NCBI GenBank assembly: GCA_002383415.1
Contig: DFYU01000045.1
Span: forward strand, 1-13,835
Direction of reading: 5' to 3'
DNA length: 13,835 nt
Source: Geobacter sp. UBA4074
Lineage (GTDB): Bacteria; Desulfobacterota; Desulfuromonadia; Geobacterales; Pseudopelobacteraceae
Shown piece by piece: positions 6,887-13,835 of the stretch. Each line of letters opens with the position of its first letter. The first letter of the stretch is position 1. Position numbers and translations under genes: made by a program. Below the pieces are notes generated by a model. That model did no database searches and was not told the origin of the DNA. It saw only the letters and a list, made by a program, of their open reading frames with translations.

Positions 6887-7777
6887 ATGCTGGCAGCTCA
6901 TCTTAGAAAACTGCTTATACTTGTGCTACTGCTCTGCTCAGCAACCAGCGCCCTGACGATGGAGGTGCCACCGCTTTCCGGCAGGATCAACGATTACGCC
7001 AGCATGCTCTCCGCCCAGACTGCAACTGCACTGGAACAAAAACTGGCCACCTTTGAACGTGAAACCAGCAACCAGGTGGTGGTGCTGACCGTGCCCACCC
7101 TGCAGGGCGAAACCATTGAGGGCCTGGCCATCAGGGTGGGAGATGCCTGGCAGATCGGACAGAAGGACAAGGGCAACGGCGTGATCCTGCTGCTGGCCAG
7201 ACAGGAACGTAAGATCAGGATTGAGGTGGGTACCGGCCTGCAGGGGGTTCTGCCGGACATTACGGCAGCCCAGATCATCCGCAATGTGATAGCTCCCCGT
7301 CTTAAGGCCGGCAACTACGATGCCGGTATCAATGCTGGACTGGATGCCATCATTGCTGCCACCAAGGGTGAATTCAAGGCCACAGCCACGACGCGCCCGG
7401 CGGCAAAAAAAACCTCTTCCCGCTATGGTATACTGCTGGTGTTGCTGCCGCTGGCGGCAGTGATCGTCTTTGTGGCAGCCGCCTCATCACGCAGATCCGG
7501 TGCGATCGCCGGCGGTATCTCGCTCCCCTTGGCCGTTGAACTCAGCCTCGGCGCCAGTTATTCCACGGTCCTGCTGCTGGGGATACTCGGCGGGATTGCC
7601 GGCTTTCTGATCAGTCTGCTGATACGTGCTGGCGGCGGTGGCAGTCGCGGCGGCGGCGGCTGGGGCGGGCCGACCATTTTTTATGGTGGCGGCTGGGACG
7701 GACATTCCTCCGGCGGCGATTCATTTTCTGGCGGCGGCGGTGATTTTGATGGTGGCGGCGCATCCGACGACTGGTAG
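6887..7777 (+). CDS. TPM-domain (YgcG-type) membrane protein with Gly-rich tail
   Basis: A 296-residue protein. The signal peptide is at about 1-23 (LLILVLLLCSATSA). A TPM domain at about 28-160 shows GRINDYASMLS, TSNQVVVLTV, WQIGQKDKGNGVILLLA and IRIEVGTGLQGVLPD. Two hydrophobic stretches follow at about 181-200 and 205-246. The tail at 249-296 is rich in Gly, Ser, Trp and Asp. This is the standard order for YgcG-like proteins: exported TPM domain, membrane segment, Gly-rich tail. Some TPM proteins have been reported as phosphatases, others as assembly helpers, so the activity is open. It follows lemA and is probably co-transcribed with it. No terminator is seen in the 103 bases after the stop. 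Confidence 0.88.
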   Translation: MLAAHLRKLLILVLLLCSATSALTMEVPPLSGRINDYASMLSAQTATALEQKLATFERETSNQVVVLTVPTLQGETIEGLAIRVGDAWQIGQKDKGNGVILLLARQERKIRIEVGTGLQGVLPDITAAQIIRNVIAPRLKAGNYDAGINAGLDAIIAATKGEFKATATTRPAAKKTSSRYGILLVLLPLAAVIVFVAAASSRRSGAIAGGISLPLAVELSLGASYSTVLLLGILGGIAGFLISLLIRAGGGGSRGGGGWGGPTIFYGGGWDGHSSGGDSFSGGGGDFDGGGASDDW

Positions 7778-7812
7778 CTGCAACCCCGGATTGCTCAAAA
7801 AAATACACTTGG

Positions 7813-7841
7813 CTGACACAATCGGTAACCCGACGTAGCAA
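7813..7841 (+). promoter_or_regulatory. Weak candidate promoter before the FlgT-N-like gene
   Basis: CTGACA (7813-7818) and TAGCAA (7836-7841) are 17 bases apart in the 103-base gap after the TPM gene. The -35 matches five of six and the -10 only three of six. A strong ribosome site (AAGGAGGT, about 7868-7875) precedes the ATG at 7881. The next genes may instead be read through from lemA/TPM. Confidence 0.2.
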
Positions 7842-7880
7842 TGGTCATTTTCTCGAAACCTGACCCAAGGAGGTTCGAAC

Positions 7881-8993
7881 ATGCAACGAATACTGGTACT
7901 GGCAGCAGGCCTGCTGCTGATGGCGGTCACCACGGCAACCGCCAACCCGATCACGGTCACCGGCGAGGGAGACAGCAAGGAGCACGCCCTGTCCGCAGCG
8001 TTGCGCCAGGCGGTCGAACAGGGGGTCGGCACCCTGATCAAGTCTGAAACCACCGTGGTTGATTCAGCCCTGGTGGATGACAAGATATATTCCCGCAGCA
8101 AGGGCTATGTCAAAAGCTACAAGATCCTCAGAGAGCAGAAGACCGACGAAGGGGTGGCGCTTACCGTTTCCGCCCTGGTGGACACCAGGGTCCTGAAGGA
8201 AGATATGGCCGATGTGCTGAAAATCCTCGGGGCCAGTACGGCAGTCAACAACCCGCGCATCCTGGTGGCATTCAGCACCAAGGACAAAGACCGTATCTTC
8301 AGCGACAAGGAGTTTACGGAAGAGGTCTACAACGGCATCGTTGAGTCCCTGACCGATCAGCAGTTCCGGGTGGTGGACAAGGCCGCTGCCGAGCAGTTCG
8401 GCAGACAGGTGAGCGACACCCACGCGGTCGACGTTGACCTGAACAAGGCAGCAGCCTACGGGCGCAAGTACCATGCCGAGTACACCCTTTATTACAACGT
8501 CAGCGGCGTGGTCCGCGAGGGCGCCGTGGGCAAGAGCGTACTGCTCAACATCAAGACCCAGCTGATCGACAATACCCGTGCCCAGGTCATCACCAGCAAG
8601 AAGATTGAGCAAAGCGGCATGGGCCAGACCGTTGACCAGGCCCTTGAAAAAGCAGGCCGCGAAGGCGGCAAGAAGATCGTCACCCCGATGATCGACGTGC
8701 TGCAGCAGGAATGGATGGACATGCAGCAGAACGGCGCCTTCTACACCATCGTCATCGACGGACTGGACGACCCGGAGCTGATCGCCCAGTTCACCGAGAT
8801 GTTCGAGAAGTTCCCCCTGGCCAGCCAGGCCCGTGAGGTTGAATCCGGCGGCGGTATCACCACCTTCGAGGCCCGCTACAAGGGCAAGCGGGACCGGCTG
8901 GACCGCGATGTGCTGCGAACCGCCAGGGAGCTGGGCTGGGTCCTTAAAAAAGTCAGAGCTGAAGGCGCACGCAGCACCTGGAAACTGCTGTAA
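7881..8993 (+). CDS. Periplasmic FlgT-N/LpoB-like protein
   Basis: A 370-residue exported protein with a signal peptide at about 1-21 (LLMAVTTATA then NPI). Residues 22 to about 110 resemble the FlgT N-terminal domain: ITVTGEGDSKEHALSAALRQ, AVEQGVGTLI, VDDKIYSRSKGYVKSYKIL. Residues 124 to about 280 look like a TolB-N/LpoB/CsgG-type alpha-beta domain: PRILVAF, EEVYNGIVESLTDQQFRVVD, AAAYGRKYHAEYTLYYNVSG. The last ~85 residues form a beta-alpha-beta-alpha module starting FYTIVIDGLDDPELIAQF. FlgT belongs to the flagellar H ring, but no flagellar gene is in the window and the FlgT C-domain is absent from this protein, so it should not be called FlgT. It resembles the next gene product in layout, 30 bases downstream. 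Function is inferred only as an envelope-assembly or accessory role. Confidence 0.75.
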   Translation: MQRILVLAAGLLLMAVTTATANPITVTGEGDSKEHALSAALRQAVEQGVGTLIKSETTVVDSALVDDKIYSRSKGYVKSYKILREQKTDEGVALTVSALVDTRVLKEDMADVLKILGASTAVNNPRILVAFSTKDKDRIFSDKEFTEEVYNGIVESLTDQQFRVVDKAAAEQFGRQVSDTHAVDVDLNKAAAYGRKYHAEYTLYYNVSGVVREGAVGKSVLLNIKTQLIDNTRAQVITSKKIEQSGMGQTVDQALEKAGREGGKKIVTPMIDVLQQEWMDMQQNGAFYTIVIDGLDDPELIAQFTEMFEKFPLASQAREVESGGGITTFEARYKGKRDRLDRDVLRTARELGWVLKKVRAEGARSTWKLL

Positions 8994-9023
8994 GCGATCG
9001 AAGATGCAACCAAGGAGGGTATG

Positions 9024-10151
9024 ATGAAACGCATAGTGCTGGTGTTGTTTGCCCTTGGCCTGCTACTGGCGCCGCTGCTGGCGGCAGCCGAAGTCCGTAC
9101 CTACACCGAAATGGTTACCGTCGCGGTGGACGATGACGAGTATACCGCCCGCAAAAAGGCTGAACAGCGGGCCCGAGAACAGGCCCTCGAACACTACCTG
9201 CGGGATGTCTATCCCGACCGGGCCGCTACCCTCAACCTGACCGGCGACGAGCAGTATATCCGCGACCTGGAGATACTGGAAAGCGCTGTCAGCGGGTTCT
9301 TCGGCAAGGAACTGCAGGCCAAGATCAAGGTCACCATCAACGAGGAGGCAGTACGTGCCTACCTGAAGCGCCAGGGCGCCGTCACCGGCAGGAATGAGGA
9401 ACGGCGCATCGTGGTGATGCTGATCCCCGGCAAGATGGATTCCGGCGACGCGCCCTTCGTGCTGGACAACGTGCGGGCTGAGGTGCGACGCAGCCTGACC
9501 GCGGCCGAGTACACGGTGATCGACTCCGACGACGAGGTGGTACAGCAGGCCCTGACCGAAGAGGCCGATTACAACAAGATGGTCAAGCATATCAACAATA
9601 TTGCTGACAAACTGGCCGACCGTGGCGAGTGGCTGGTGCTGGGCAAGGTGGATGTGGACGTGAGCCAGGATGGCAGCATGAAGTCGTACCACGCCCTGAT
9701 GACCGGCAAGACCGTCAGCCTGGCCAGCCGTGACCTGCTGTGGGAAGGCAACGTGGATGGCCTGGCGCGGGTACGGGCCACCGAATCCCCCAAGGCGGCC
9801 CTGCGCCTTGCTGCCGTCAATGGCGGCAAGCAGTTTGCCAAGGAAGTAACCACCGCCCTGAACACCAAGACCCTCACCCAGGAACGGCGCGGCGCACGCT
9901 ATGAAGTGGTTATGCCCACTGCGGGCAACTACAAGCTGGAACGCAAACTGATCAAGCTGTTCAACGACGAGATCGCCGGACTCAAGAACGTCAGCCAGAA
10001 AGGCCGTGGCAAGGGTGATCTGGTGCTTGATCTGTACTATGTCGGCAAGATCAGTGATCTGGTTGACCTGCTGCTCGATACCTTCGAGAAAGATCAGCAG
10101 CTGCAACGCTGGAACCCTCAGATTGACGGCAACAAGGTTATCTTCAAGTAA
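9024..10151 (+). CDS. Second periplasmic FlgT/LpoB-like protein, related to the 7881-8993 product
   Basis: A 375-residue exported protein with a signal peptide at about 1-22 (FALGLLLAPLLAAA then EV). Residues 23-116 are a helical/beta domain with YTARKKAEQRAREQALEHYL, similar in plan to the FlgT N-domain. Residues 126 to about 280 hold an LpoB/TolB-N-like pattern: RRIVVMLIPG, LDNVRAEVRRSLTAAEYTVID, LADRGEWLVLGKVDVDV. The C-terminal module at 291-375 (ARYEVVMPTAGNYKLERKLI, DLVDLLLDTFEKD) parallels the closing module of the preceding protein. AGGAGG at 9013-9018 is five bases from ATG 9024 and only two from ATG 9021, hence the start chosen. It is probably co-transcribed with the gene before. 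A hairpin follows the stop. Its residues differ widely from its neighbour, so the kinship rests on domain order rather than clear identity. Confidence 0.7.
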   Translation: MKRIVLVLFALGLLLAPLLAAAEVRTYTEMVTVAVDDDEYTARKKAEQRAREQALEHYLRDVYPDRAATLNLTGDEQYIRDLEILESAVSGFFGKELQAKIKVTINEEAVRAYLKRQGAVTGRNEERRIVVMLIPGKMDSGDAPFVLDNVRAEVRRSLTAAEYTVIDSDDEVVQQALTEEADYNKMVKHINNIADKLADRGEWLVLGKVDVDVSQDGSMKSYHALMTGKTVSLASRDLLWEGNVDGLARVRATESPKAALRLAAVNGGKQFAKEVTTALNTKTLTQERRGARYEVVMPTAGNYKLERKLIKLFNDEIAGLKNVSQKGRGKGDLVLDLYYVGKISDLVDLLLDTFEKDQQLQRWNPQIDGNKVIFK

Positions 10152-10160
10152 TTAAAACCC

Positions 10161-10196
10161 CCGTGCCCCGGCCAGGGTGGCTGGGGCACGGCAATT
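10161..10196 (+). terminator. Hairpin after the second FlgT/LpoB-like gene
   Basis: CCGTGCCCC (10161-10169) pairs with GGGGCACGG (10183-10191). The helix is extended by a G-T pair and GCC/GGC around the loop AGGGT, giving about 13 base pairs. The 3' tract is only CAATTTCC, so this may be a leaky terminator or an mRNA-stabilising hairpin between two halves of one operon. Confidence 0.55.
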
Positions 10197-10226
10197 TCCA
10201 ACTACCTGTCGCAGGAACGATTTGCT

Positions 10227-11825
10227 ATGGCTGCACACCAGACAACGCTCTGCATAAAAACTGTTGTGCTGCTGTGCGGACTGCTGCTGGCGCTCCAACT
10301 CAGCGGGTGCGCCACAGCCACCTCCGGCCTGGAATGCGGTGTTGAATCACTGAACCCGACGGTCATGGGCGCCGTCGATTCCTTTGAAAGCGCAGCCCTG
10401 GCCATCAAGCTCTCCAATCAAGTCCTGCTGGAGATGCCGATCAGCGAACAGGACAGCTGGCCCGACAAACTGTACGGCGCACCGTCCGGCAGCGGTATGC
10501 TCAAAATGGGCCTGTCACTGCTGGGCGCCTCACAGGGGGTGGCGGTGCCGTTTGAGATCGATCCCACAACCGGCCTGCCCCGCCCCACCAGCGCACTGTA
10601 CCTGTTTCTCAAAGAACGGGAGCAGATGCTCAACAAAGAGGCCAGCCGCGAAGATCTGCTCTTTTTCCGTACCCAATCACCGCGGGTAATCGCCCGCGAA
10701 ATTCCGTTCCACCGTCGACAACCCACCACTGCCCTGATTGATGAGCATGTCTACCGCAACCCGTTGATGGCCTTTGGCGTCGTCACCGCCAACCGTGAGG
10801 AGATGGTCAAGGTCCAGCAGGATCTGGATCTGCTGGCCCAAGGCTTCAAGCAATGCGATGCCTGGGTGCACGCATCGCGTGAAGGTGATATCAAGCCGGC
10901 CGCCTGCCGCGACCCGGCGCTCACCTCAGCTGCCCTTGGGGCGCGCATCAAAAAGGCATCCTATTCGCCTGATCAGCCTACTCCAGGTATCGCGTCAGAG
11001 GTGCCGATTGATGACCAACAGCCGGTGGTCAGTCCACCGCGCGACCTGCGCGATGCCCTTAACGACAGTAACTCCAACCGTTCGGGGCGTAAAACGTCGT
11101 CAAGCACGCTCAAGAACAAAAAGACAGCCTCTGCGCCAGCCAGGGCAAGAACCAACCACAGAGGCACCAAGCAGACAACAGCCGCAAACAAGCGCAAACA
11201 GTCGCAGCCTCCCCAAGATACAAGCCGGGGGATAATCTACGTCAGCGAACAGGACCGCCAGCTGTCGGAAAAAAGCGAAGAACTGGCCACCATGCGCCAG
11301 AATTACGGCAAACTGGCCAGCCGTGTTTACGATGCTGCCGTGGCTGGCGCCGATTTCAGCGTCGCCGCCCTGGTCAAGATCGGCTGCGCCATCGTTAATG
11401 GCGCACGGGCCTTACCCAACATTGAAGAGGAATTCAAGGGGGCTCGGGGCGTCTACAACCTGGTGCTGGTGACGTCACGGGTCAAGATGATCATCAGCGC
11501 CTTTGGCTACTACAAGAATAACCTCGGACTCCAGTATACCGCCTACACCGCCATGTACCAGCAGATCAAGGGTACCTACCCGGAGCTCAAAGACGATGAC
11601 CCGAGTGCAAAAACCAAAACTGCCCAGGCGCTGCAGCGCATCCAGCTGGCAACGGCTGAACTGCAGCTGCTAGAGCCCAAGCTGCAGCTGCTGGCCCAGG
11701 GCCAGTTGAACCAGTTTAGTGATGACGATCTGGCGCGTCTGCAACGACTGGCTGCGCTCTACCCGGACCAGCACGAACTTCGTGACGACCTGCTGCTGGC
11801 CTGGTCTAATGTCTATGCCGATTAA
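10227..11825 (+). CDS. Large lipoprotein of unknown family
   Basis: A 532-residue protein I do not recognise. Residues 10-28 are a lipoprotein signal ending LQLSGC (Cys28), with Ala at the next position, so outer-membrane sorting is likely. Residues 40-245 are a mixed domain (VMGAVDSFESAALAIKLSNQ early on, then ALYLFLKEREQMLNKEAS and AFGVVTANREEMVKVQQDLD). Residues 248-335 are a low-complexity, strongly basic linker rich in Ser, Thr, Lys, Arg and Gln. From 340 to the end it is mostly helical, with a more hydrophobic stretch (VAALVKIGCAIVNGARAL) and an amphipathic repeat LQLLEPKLQLLAQ. Cys37, Cys210 and Cys227 could form disulfides. AGGA at 10213-10216 serves ATG 10227. It sits between FlgT/LpoB-like genes, which suggests a shared envelope task. 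Confidence 0.75.
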   Translation: MAAHQTTLCIKTVVLLCGLLLALQLSGCATATSGLECGVESLNPTVMGAVDSFESAALAIKLSNQVLLEMPISEQDSWPDKLYGAPSGSGMLKMGLSLLGASQGVAVPFEIDPTTGLPRPTSALYLFLKEREQMLNKEASREDLLFFRTQSPRVIAREIPFHRRQPTTALIDEHVYRNPLMAFGVVTANREEMVKVQQDLDLLAQGFKQCDAWVHASREGDIKPAACRDPALTSAALGARIKKASYSPDQPTPGIASEVPIDDQQPVVSPPRDLRDALNDSNSNRSGRKTSSSTLKNKKTASAPARARTNHRGTKQTTAANKRKQSQPPQDTSRGIIYVSEQDRQLSEKSEELATMRQNYGKLASRVYDAAVAGADFSVAALVKIGCAIVNGARALPNIEEEFKGARGVYNLVLVTSRVKMIISAFGYYKNNLGLQYTAYTAMYQQIKGTYPELKDDDPSAKTKTAQALQRIQLATAELQLLEPKLQLLAQGQLNQFSDDDLARLQRLAALYPDQHELRDDLLLAWSNVYAD

Positions 11826-11879
11826 ACGACGGTACCCCACCGTGTATCGCCGTCTCTATCACCGTGTTTGGAGGGCCTG

Positions 11880-12728
11880 ATGCAACAGATATCCTACCTT
11901 AAACTGAGCCTGACCGTTCTTTTTGCTGCCTTGATTGCCGGCTGCGCAGCTACGCCCGCCGTGGTCTATGTCAAGGAAGCCCAACAGGTCACCACCCAGG
12001 CCCTGGAGCCGGTCATGCTGGAATCGGCCGAACTGGAGGCCGACATCAAACTGCCCAGGTTCAGCAACTACTTTACAGCTGACCAGGCTGACGACTTCAT
12101 GCGGATCATCCAGACCGAAATCGCCAACACCAGACGCTTCACACGGGTGCTGCTCAACGCGTCGGAAGGCGACACCTACATCATCCAGCCCCGCCTGGAC
12201 CGGATCGACGAACTGGTCACGCCGATCGCCGCCGACCCTACCCGCAACCGCCTGACTGTCAAGGCCCGAACCCGCCTGGACGTGCTGCTGGTCAACCAAC
12301 GCAACCAGAAGGAACTGGTCAAGTCGTTCTACGACGAACGTCGGATCGAGCAGCGGATATCCAAAAAGATTCCGATCACCCGCGAACTGAAGCAGGACTA
12401 CGTGCTGCGGGCGGTCACCATCTCGTTCCGCGCAGCATCAGACCAGTTGGGCAACGCCTTCAACCCCAGCTATGAGATCGGCACCATCAGCCGGATCAAC
12501 GGCAGGATCGCCTATGTCCAGATCAACACCTCCAAGCTGCGCAAGGTACCCAAGAAACAGCAGGCGATCGAGGTGATCGATGACGACAATCAGGTGTTGG
12601 CCAGCCTGGGGGAACTGCAGATCGAGGATGGTACCGTGTCGGGCAGATTTTTTGAAAAGGGTGGGGCAGCCATCAAGGAAGGGCAAAAAGTCAGGGCACG
12701 GATCAACGCCATGCTGCTTGATCAGTAA
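11880..12728 (+). CDS. Lipoprotein with FlgT-C-like C-terminal beta domain
   Basis: A 282-residue lipoprotein. The signal peptide at 1-22 ends with the lipobox LIAGC (Cys22). Residues about 40-185 have an alpha-beta pattern that could be a CsgG/TolB-N-like domain (MRIIQTEIANTRRFTRVLL, DTYIIQPRLDRID). Residues 197-280 are a beta-rich module (IGTISRINGRIAYVQI, QQAIEVIDDDNQVLASLGEL, KEGQKVRARINAM) that resembles the FlgT C-terminal domain. A TTG at 11868 would add four residues but lies on the ribosome site GGAGGG; ATG 11880 is preferred. The gene follows the large lipoprotein by 54 bases and ends at a strong terminator, so it is probably last in the cluster. The FlgT-C resemblance is from pattern memory and needs a profile search. 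Confidence 0.75.
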   Translation: MQQISYLKLSLTVLFAALIAGCAATPAVVYVKEAQQVTTQALEPVMLESAELEADIKLPRFSNYFTADQADDFMRIIQTEIANTRRFTRVLLNASEGDTYIIQPRLDRIDELVTPIAADPTRNRLTVKARTRLDVLLVNQRNQKELVKSFYDERRIEQRISKKIPITRELKQDYVLRAVTISFRAASDQLGNAFNPSYEIGTISRINGRIAYVQINTSKLRKVPKKQQAIEVIDDDNQVLASLGELQIEDGTVSGRFFEKGGAAIKEGQKVRARINAMLLDQ

Positions 12729-12753
12729 CCCACGCAAGCAGCAACGGACAGAC

Positions 12754-12791
12754 CAGAGGGGGAGGCTGATTGCCTCCCCCTCTGTTATTTC
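12754..12791. terminator. Strong Rho-independent terminator between convergent operons
   Basis: CAGAGGGGGAGGC (12754-12766) pairs without mismatch to GCCTCCCCCTCTG (12772-12784) across the loop TGATT, followed by TTATTT on the plus strand. It lies 25 bases after the lipoprotein stop and directly abuts the ruvA stop on the minus strand, so it can serve both, though the minus-strand U-run is weak (GTCTGTCC). Confidence 0.85.
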
Positions 12792-13384
12792 ATCAACACC
12801 TTCAGGGCCTGTTTCAGCAACTCTTCCACCGAGCCGCCGGTTGCGGCATTCACCTCGGCCAAAGCCTTTTTGACCTGCGCTTCCTTATAGCCAAGATTGA
12901 GCAGCGCCGAGGTCACGTCATCCAGCAGACCCGTTGCCGGCAGGGTCCGTCCCACCGCTTCGGCCGGGCTGGCACCGGTATCCAGCTTGCCGACCTTGTC
13001 CCGCAGTTCCACCACCAGCCGCTCGGCGGTCTTTTTACCGATGCCGGGGATGGCCGACAGCTTGTGCAGATCGCCCTGCTGCAAGGCCGCTGAAAGATGT
13101 GCTGGCTGGATGTTGGAGAGGATATCCCGGGCCAGCTTGGGACCGATACCGGACACTGAAATCAGCAACTGAAAAAACCCCTTTTCGGTGCGGGTGCGGA
13201 AGCCGTACAGCTGGATGGCATCCTCACGTACACTGGTATGGATATGCAGGCTGACGGTGCCTTCTTCCGGTAGTTCGTAATAGGTGGAAAAGGGGATCAT
13301 CACCCGGTAACCGACCCCATGAACGTCAACAATCAGGTGATCCGGGGATTTATGGGCGATCTGCCCGGTCAACAGTGCAATCAT
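12785..13384 (-). CDS. ruvA: Holliday junction branch migration protein RuvA
   Basis: 199 residues, the usual RuvA length. RuvA tetramers bind four-way DNA junctions and load the RuvB ATPase for branch migration in recombination and repair. Domain I (residues 1-63) opens MIALLTGQIAHKSPDHLIVD and contains GVGYRV and REDAIQLYGF. Domain II (64-135) has two helix-hairpin-helix motifs, SVSGIGPKLARDIL (76-89) and IPGIGKKTAERLV (112-124). Domain III (about 151-199), the RuvB-binding part, has DVTSALLNLGYKEAQVKKAL. The ATG overlaps the ruvC stop by four bases (ATGA at 13384-13381), so the two are translationally coupled. Unlike many relatives, ruvB does not follow; a terminator does. Confidence 0.97.
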   Translation of the reverse strand: MIALLTGQIAHKSPDHLIVDVHGVGYRVMIPFSTYYELPEEGTVSLHIHTSVREDAIQLYGFRTRTEKGFFQLLISVSGIGPKLARDILSNIQPAHLSAALQQGDLHKLSAIPGIGKKTAERLVVELRDKVGKLDTGASPAEAVGRTLPATGLLDDVTSALLNLGYKEAQVKKALAEVNAATGGSVEELLKQALKVLMK

Positions 13385-13835
13385 GGTCGGTAGTTCCTCC
13401 AGGAACCGGTGCGACGGGAAGTTAGCACCGCAGGGCCGGTCTGTTGTCGCAGACTATGGGAATTGATGTGGCAGACCGCCACCGCCAGGGCGTCAGAGGC
13501 ATCGGCCTGGGCCAGCTCAGGCAAACCCAGCAAGGCCTTGACCATCTTCTGCACCTGTTCCTTGCCTGCCCTGCCCTGCCCCACCACCGCCTGCTTGACC
13601 TGCGAGGCGGTATATTCGGCCACCGGCAGGCCGGCATGCACCGCAGCAGCGATGGCGGCGCCCCGCGCCTGGCCGAGCTTGAGGGCCGCACGGACATTTT
13701 CAGAGACATAGACATCCTCGATGGCCACCGCATCGGGACGGTACTGGGCGATCACCCGGCTGAGTCCCTCGAAGATCAGCCGCAGGCGATCGGGGAAGTC
13801 CGCTGCCTTGTCGGTGAAGATGGCGCCGTTGTCCA
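13381..13835 (-). CDS. ruvC: Crossover junction endodeoxyribonuclease RuvC, N-terminus outside the window
   Basis: The minus-strand frame is open from the right edge to TGA at 13383-13381, with 150 residues visible. The usual protein is about 165-173, so roughly the first 15-20 residues and the first catalytic Asp lie outside. RuvC resolves Holliday junctions by paired nicks. Visible signatures are FPDRLRLIFEGLSRVI, then PDAVAIEDVYVSENVRAAL with the catalytic Glu in IED, LKLGQARGAAI, ASQVKQAVVGQGRAGKEQV, and QADASDALAVAVCH holding the two C-terminal acidic residues. A GTG at 13755 is internal and not the start. The tail after the last motif is Ser/Arg-rich and ends WRNYRP. It is coupled to ruvA by a four-base overlap. 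Confidence 0.95.
   Translation of the reverse strand, partial: DNGAIFTDKAADFPDRLRLIFEGLSRVIAQYRPDAVAIEDVYVSENVRAALKLGQARGAAIAAAVHAGLPVAEYTASQVKQAVVGQGRAGKEQVQKMVKALLGLPELAQADASDALAVAVCHINSHSLRQQTGPAVLTSRRTGSWRNYRP

Noticed and set aside
7670..7775. GGC-rich repetitive stretch as a possible DNA repeat
   Set aside because: It encodes the Gly-rich tail expected for this TPM protein type and has no regular repeat unit at the DNA level.
8064..8612. 182-residue minus-strand frame within the first FlgT-N-like gene
   Set aside because: No ribosome site or recognisable domain; a shadow of the coding strand.
9063..10106. 347-residue open frame on the minus strand opposite the second FlgT/LpoB-like gene
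   Set aside because: The plus-strand gene has a signal peptide, ribosome site and domain pattern. The antisense frame has none and arises from GC-biased third codon positions.
11826..11879. Short repeated CACCGTGT and ACGGT/ACCGT dyad before the last lipoprotein gene
   Set aside because: Too short to distinguish from chance, with no promoter hexamers alongside.

Overview
The window looks like chromosomal DNA of a moderately GC-rich Desulfuromonadota (Geobacter/Trichlorobacter-like) bacterium. This is an inference from gene content and codon use: DUF4388-like proteins, a TPR protein with long acidic/proline linkers, FlgT-like periplasmic proteins, LemA plus TPM, and ruvC-ruvA. No rRNA, tRNA, insertion sequence, CRISPR array or phage gene was seen. 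Coding density is high and no gene-free stretch reaches 300 bases.

Layout from left to right. Positions 1-128 hold the 3' end of a phosphotransacetylase-domain enzyme (probably MaeB-type malic enzyme, or Pta), followed by a hairpin. Positions 289-2056 hold a promoter with inverted repeats, a two-domain DUF4388-like protein and a seven-helix membrane protein, ending at a terminator shared with the convergent gene. Positions 2150-3994 (minus strand) encode a 614-residue TPR protein with its own sigma70-like promoter. Positions 4224-7777 are a plus-strand run: a paralogue of the first DUF4388-like protein, the tRNA methyltransferase TrmJ, a SemiSWEET sugar carrier, a LemA lipoprotein and a TPM-domain protein. 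Positions 7881-12728 are four exported proteins: two related FlgT-N/LpoB-like periplasmic proteins, a 532-residue lipoprotein of unknown type, and a lipoprotein with a FlgT-C-like beta domain. A perfect 13-bp terminator hairpin separates this from ruvA and the 5'-truncated ruvC on the minus strand.

Two groups deserve attention. One is the pair of DUF4388-like paralogues around a membrane protein and a TPR protein, which may form a signalling or scaffold set. This is inferred from family knowledge that PATAN/DUF4388 and TPR proteins occur in motility and polarity circuits; nothing in the window proves it. The other is the 7881-12728 envelope cluster. The domain types that make up one flagellar H-ring protein (FlgT: N, middle, C) appear spread over three separate proteins, with a large unrecognised lipoprotein between them. 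It could be an undescribed cell-envelope complex. The remaining genes (trmJ, ruvA, ruvC, lemA/TPM, SemiSWEET) are ordinary housekeeping or accessory genes.
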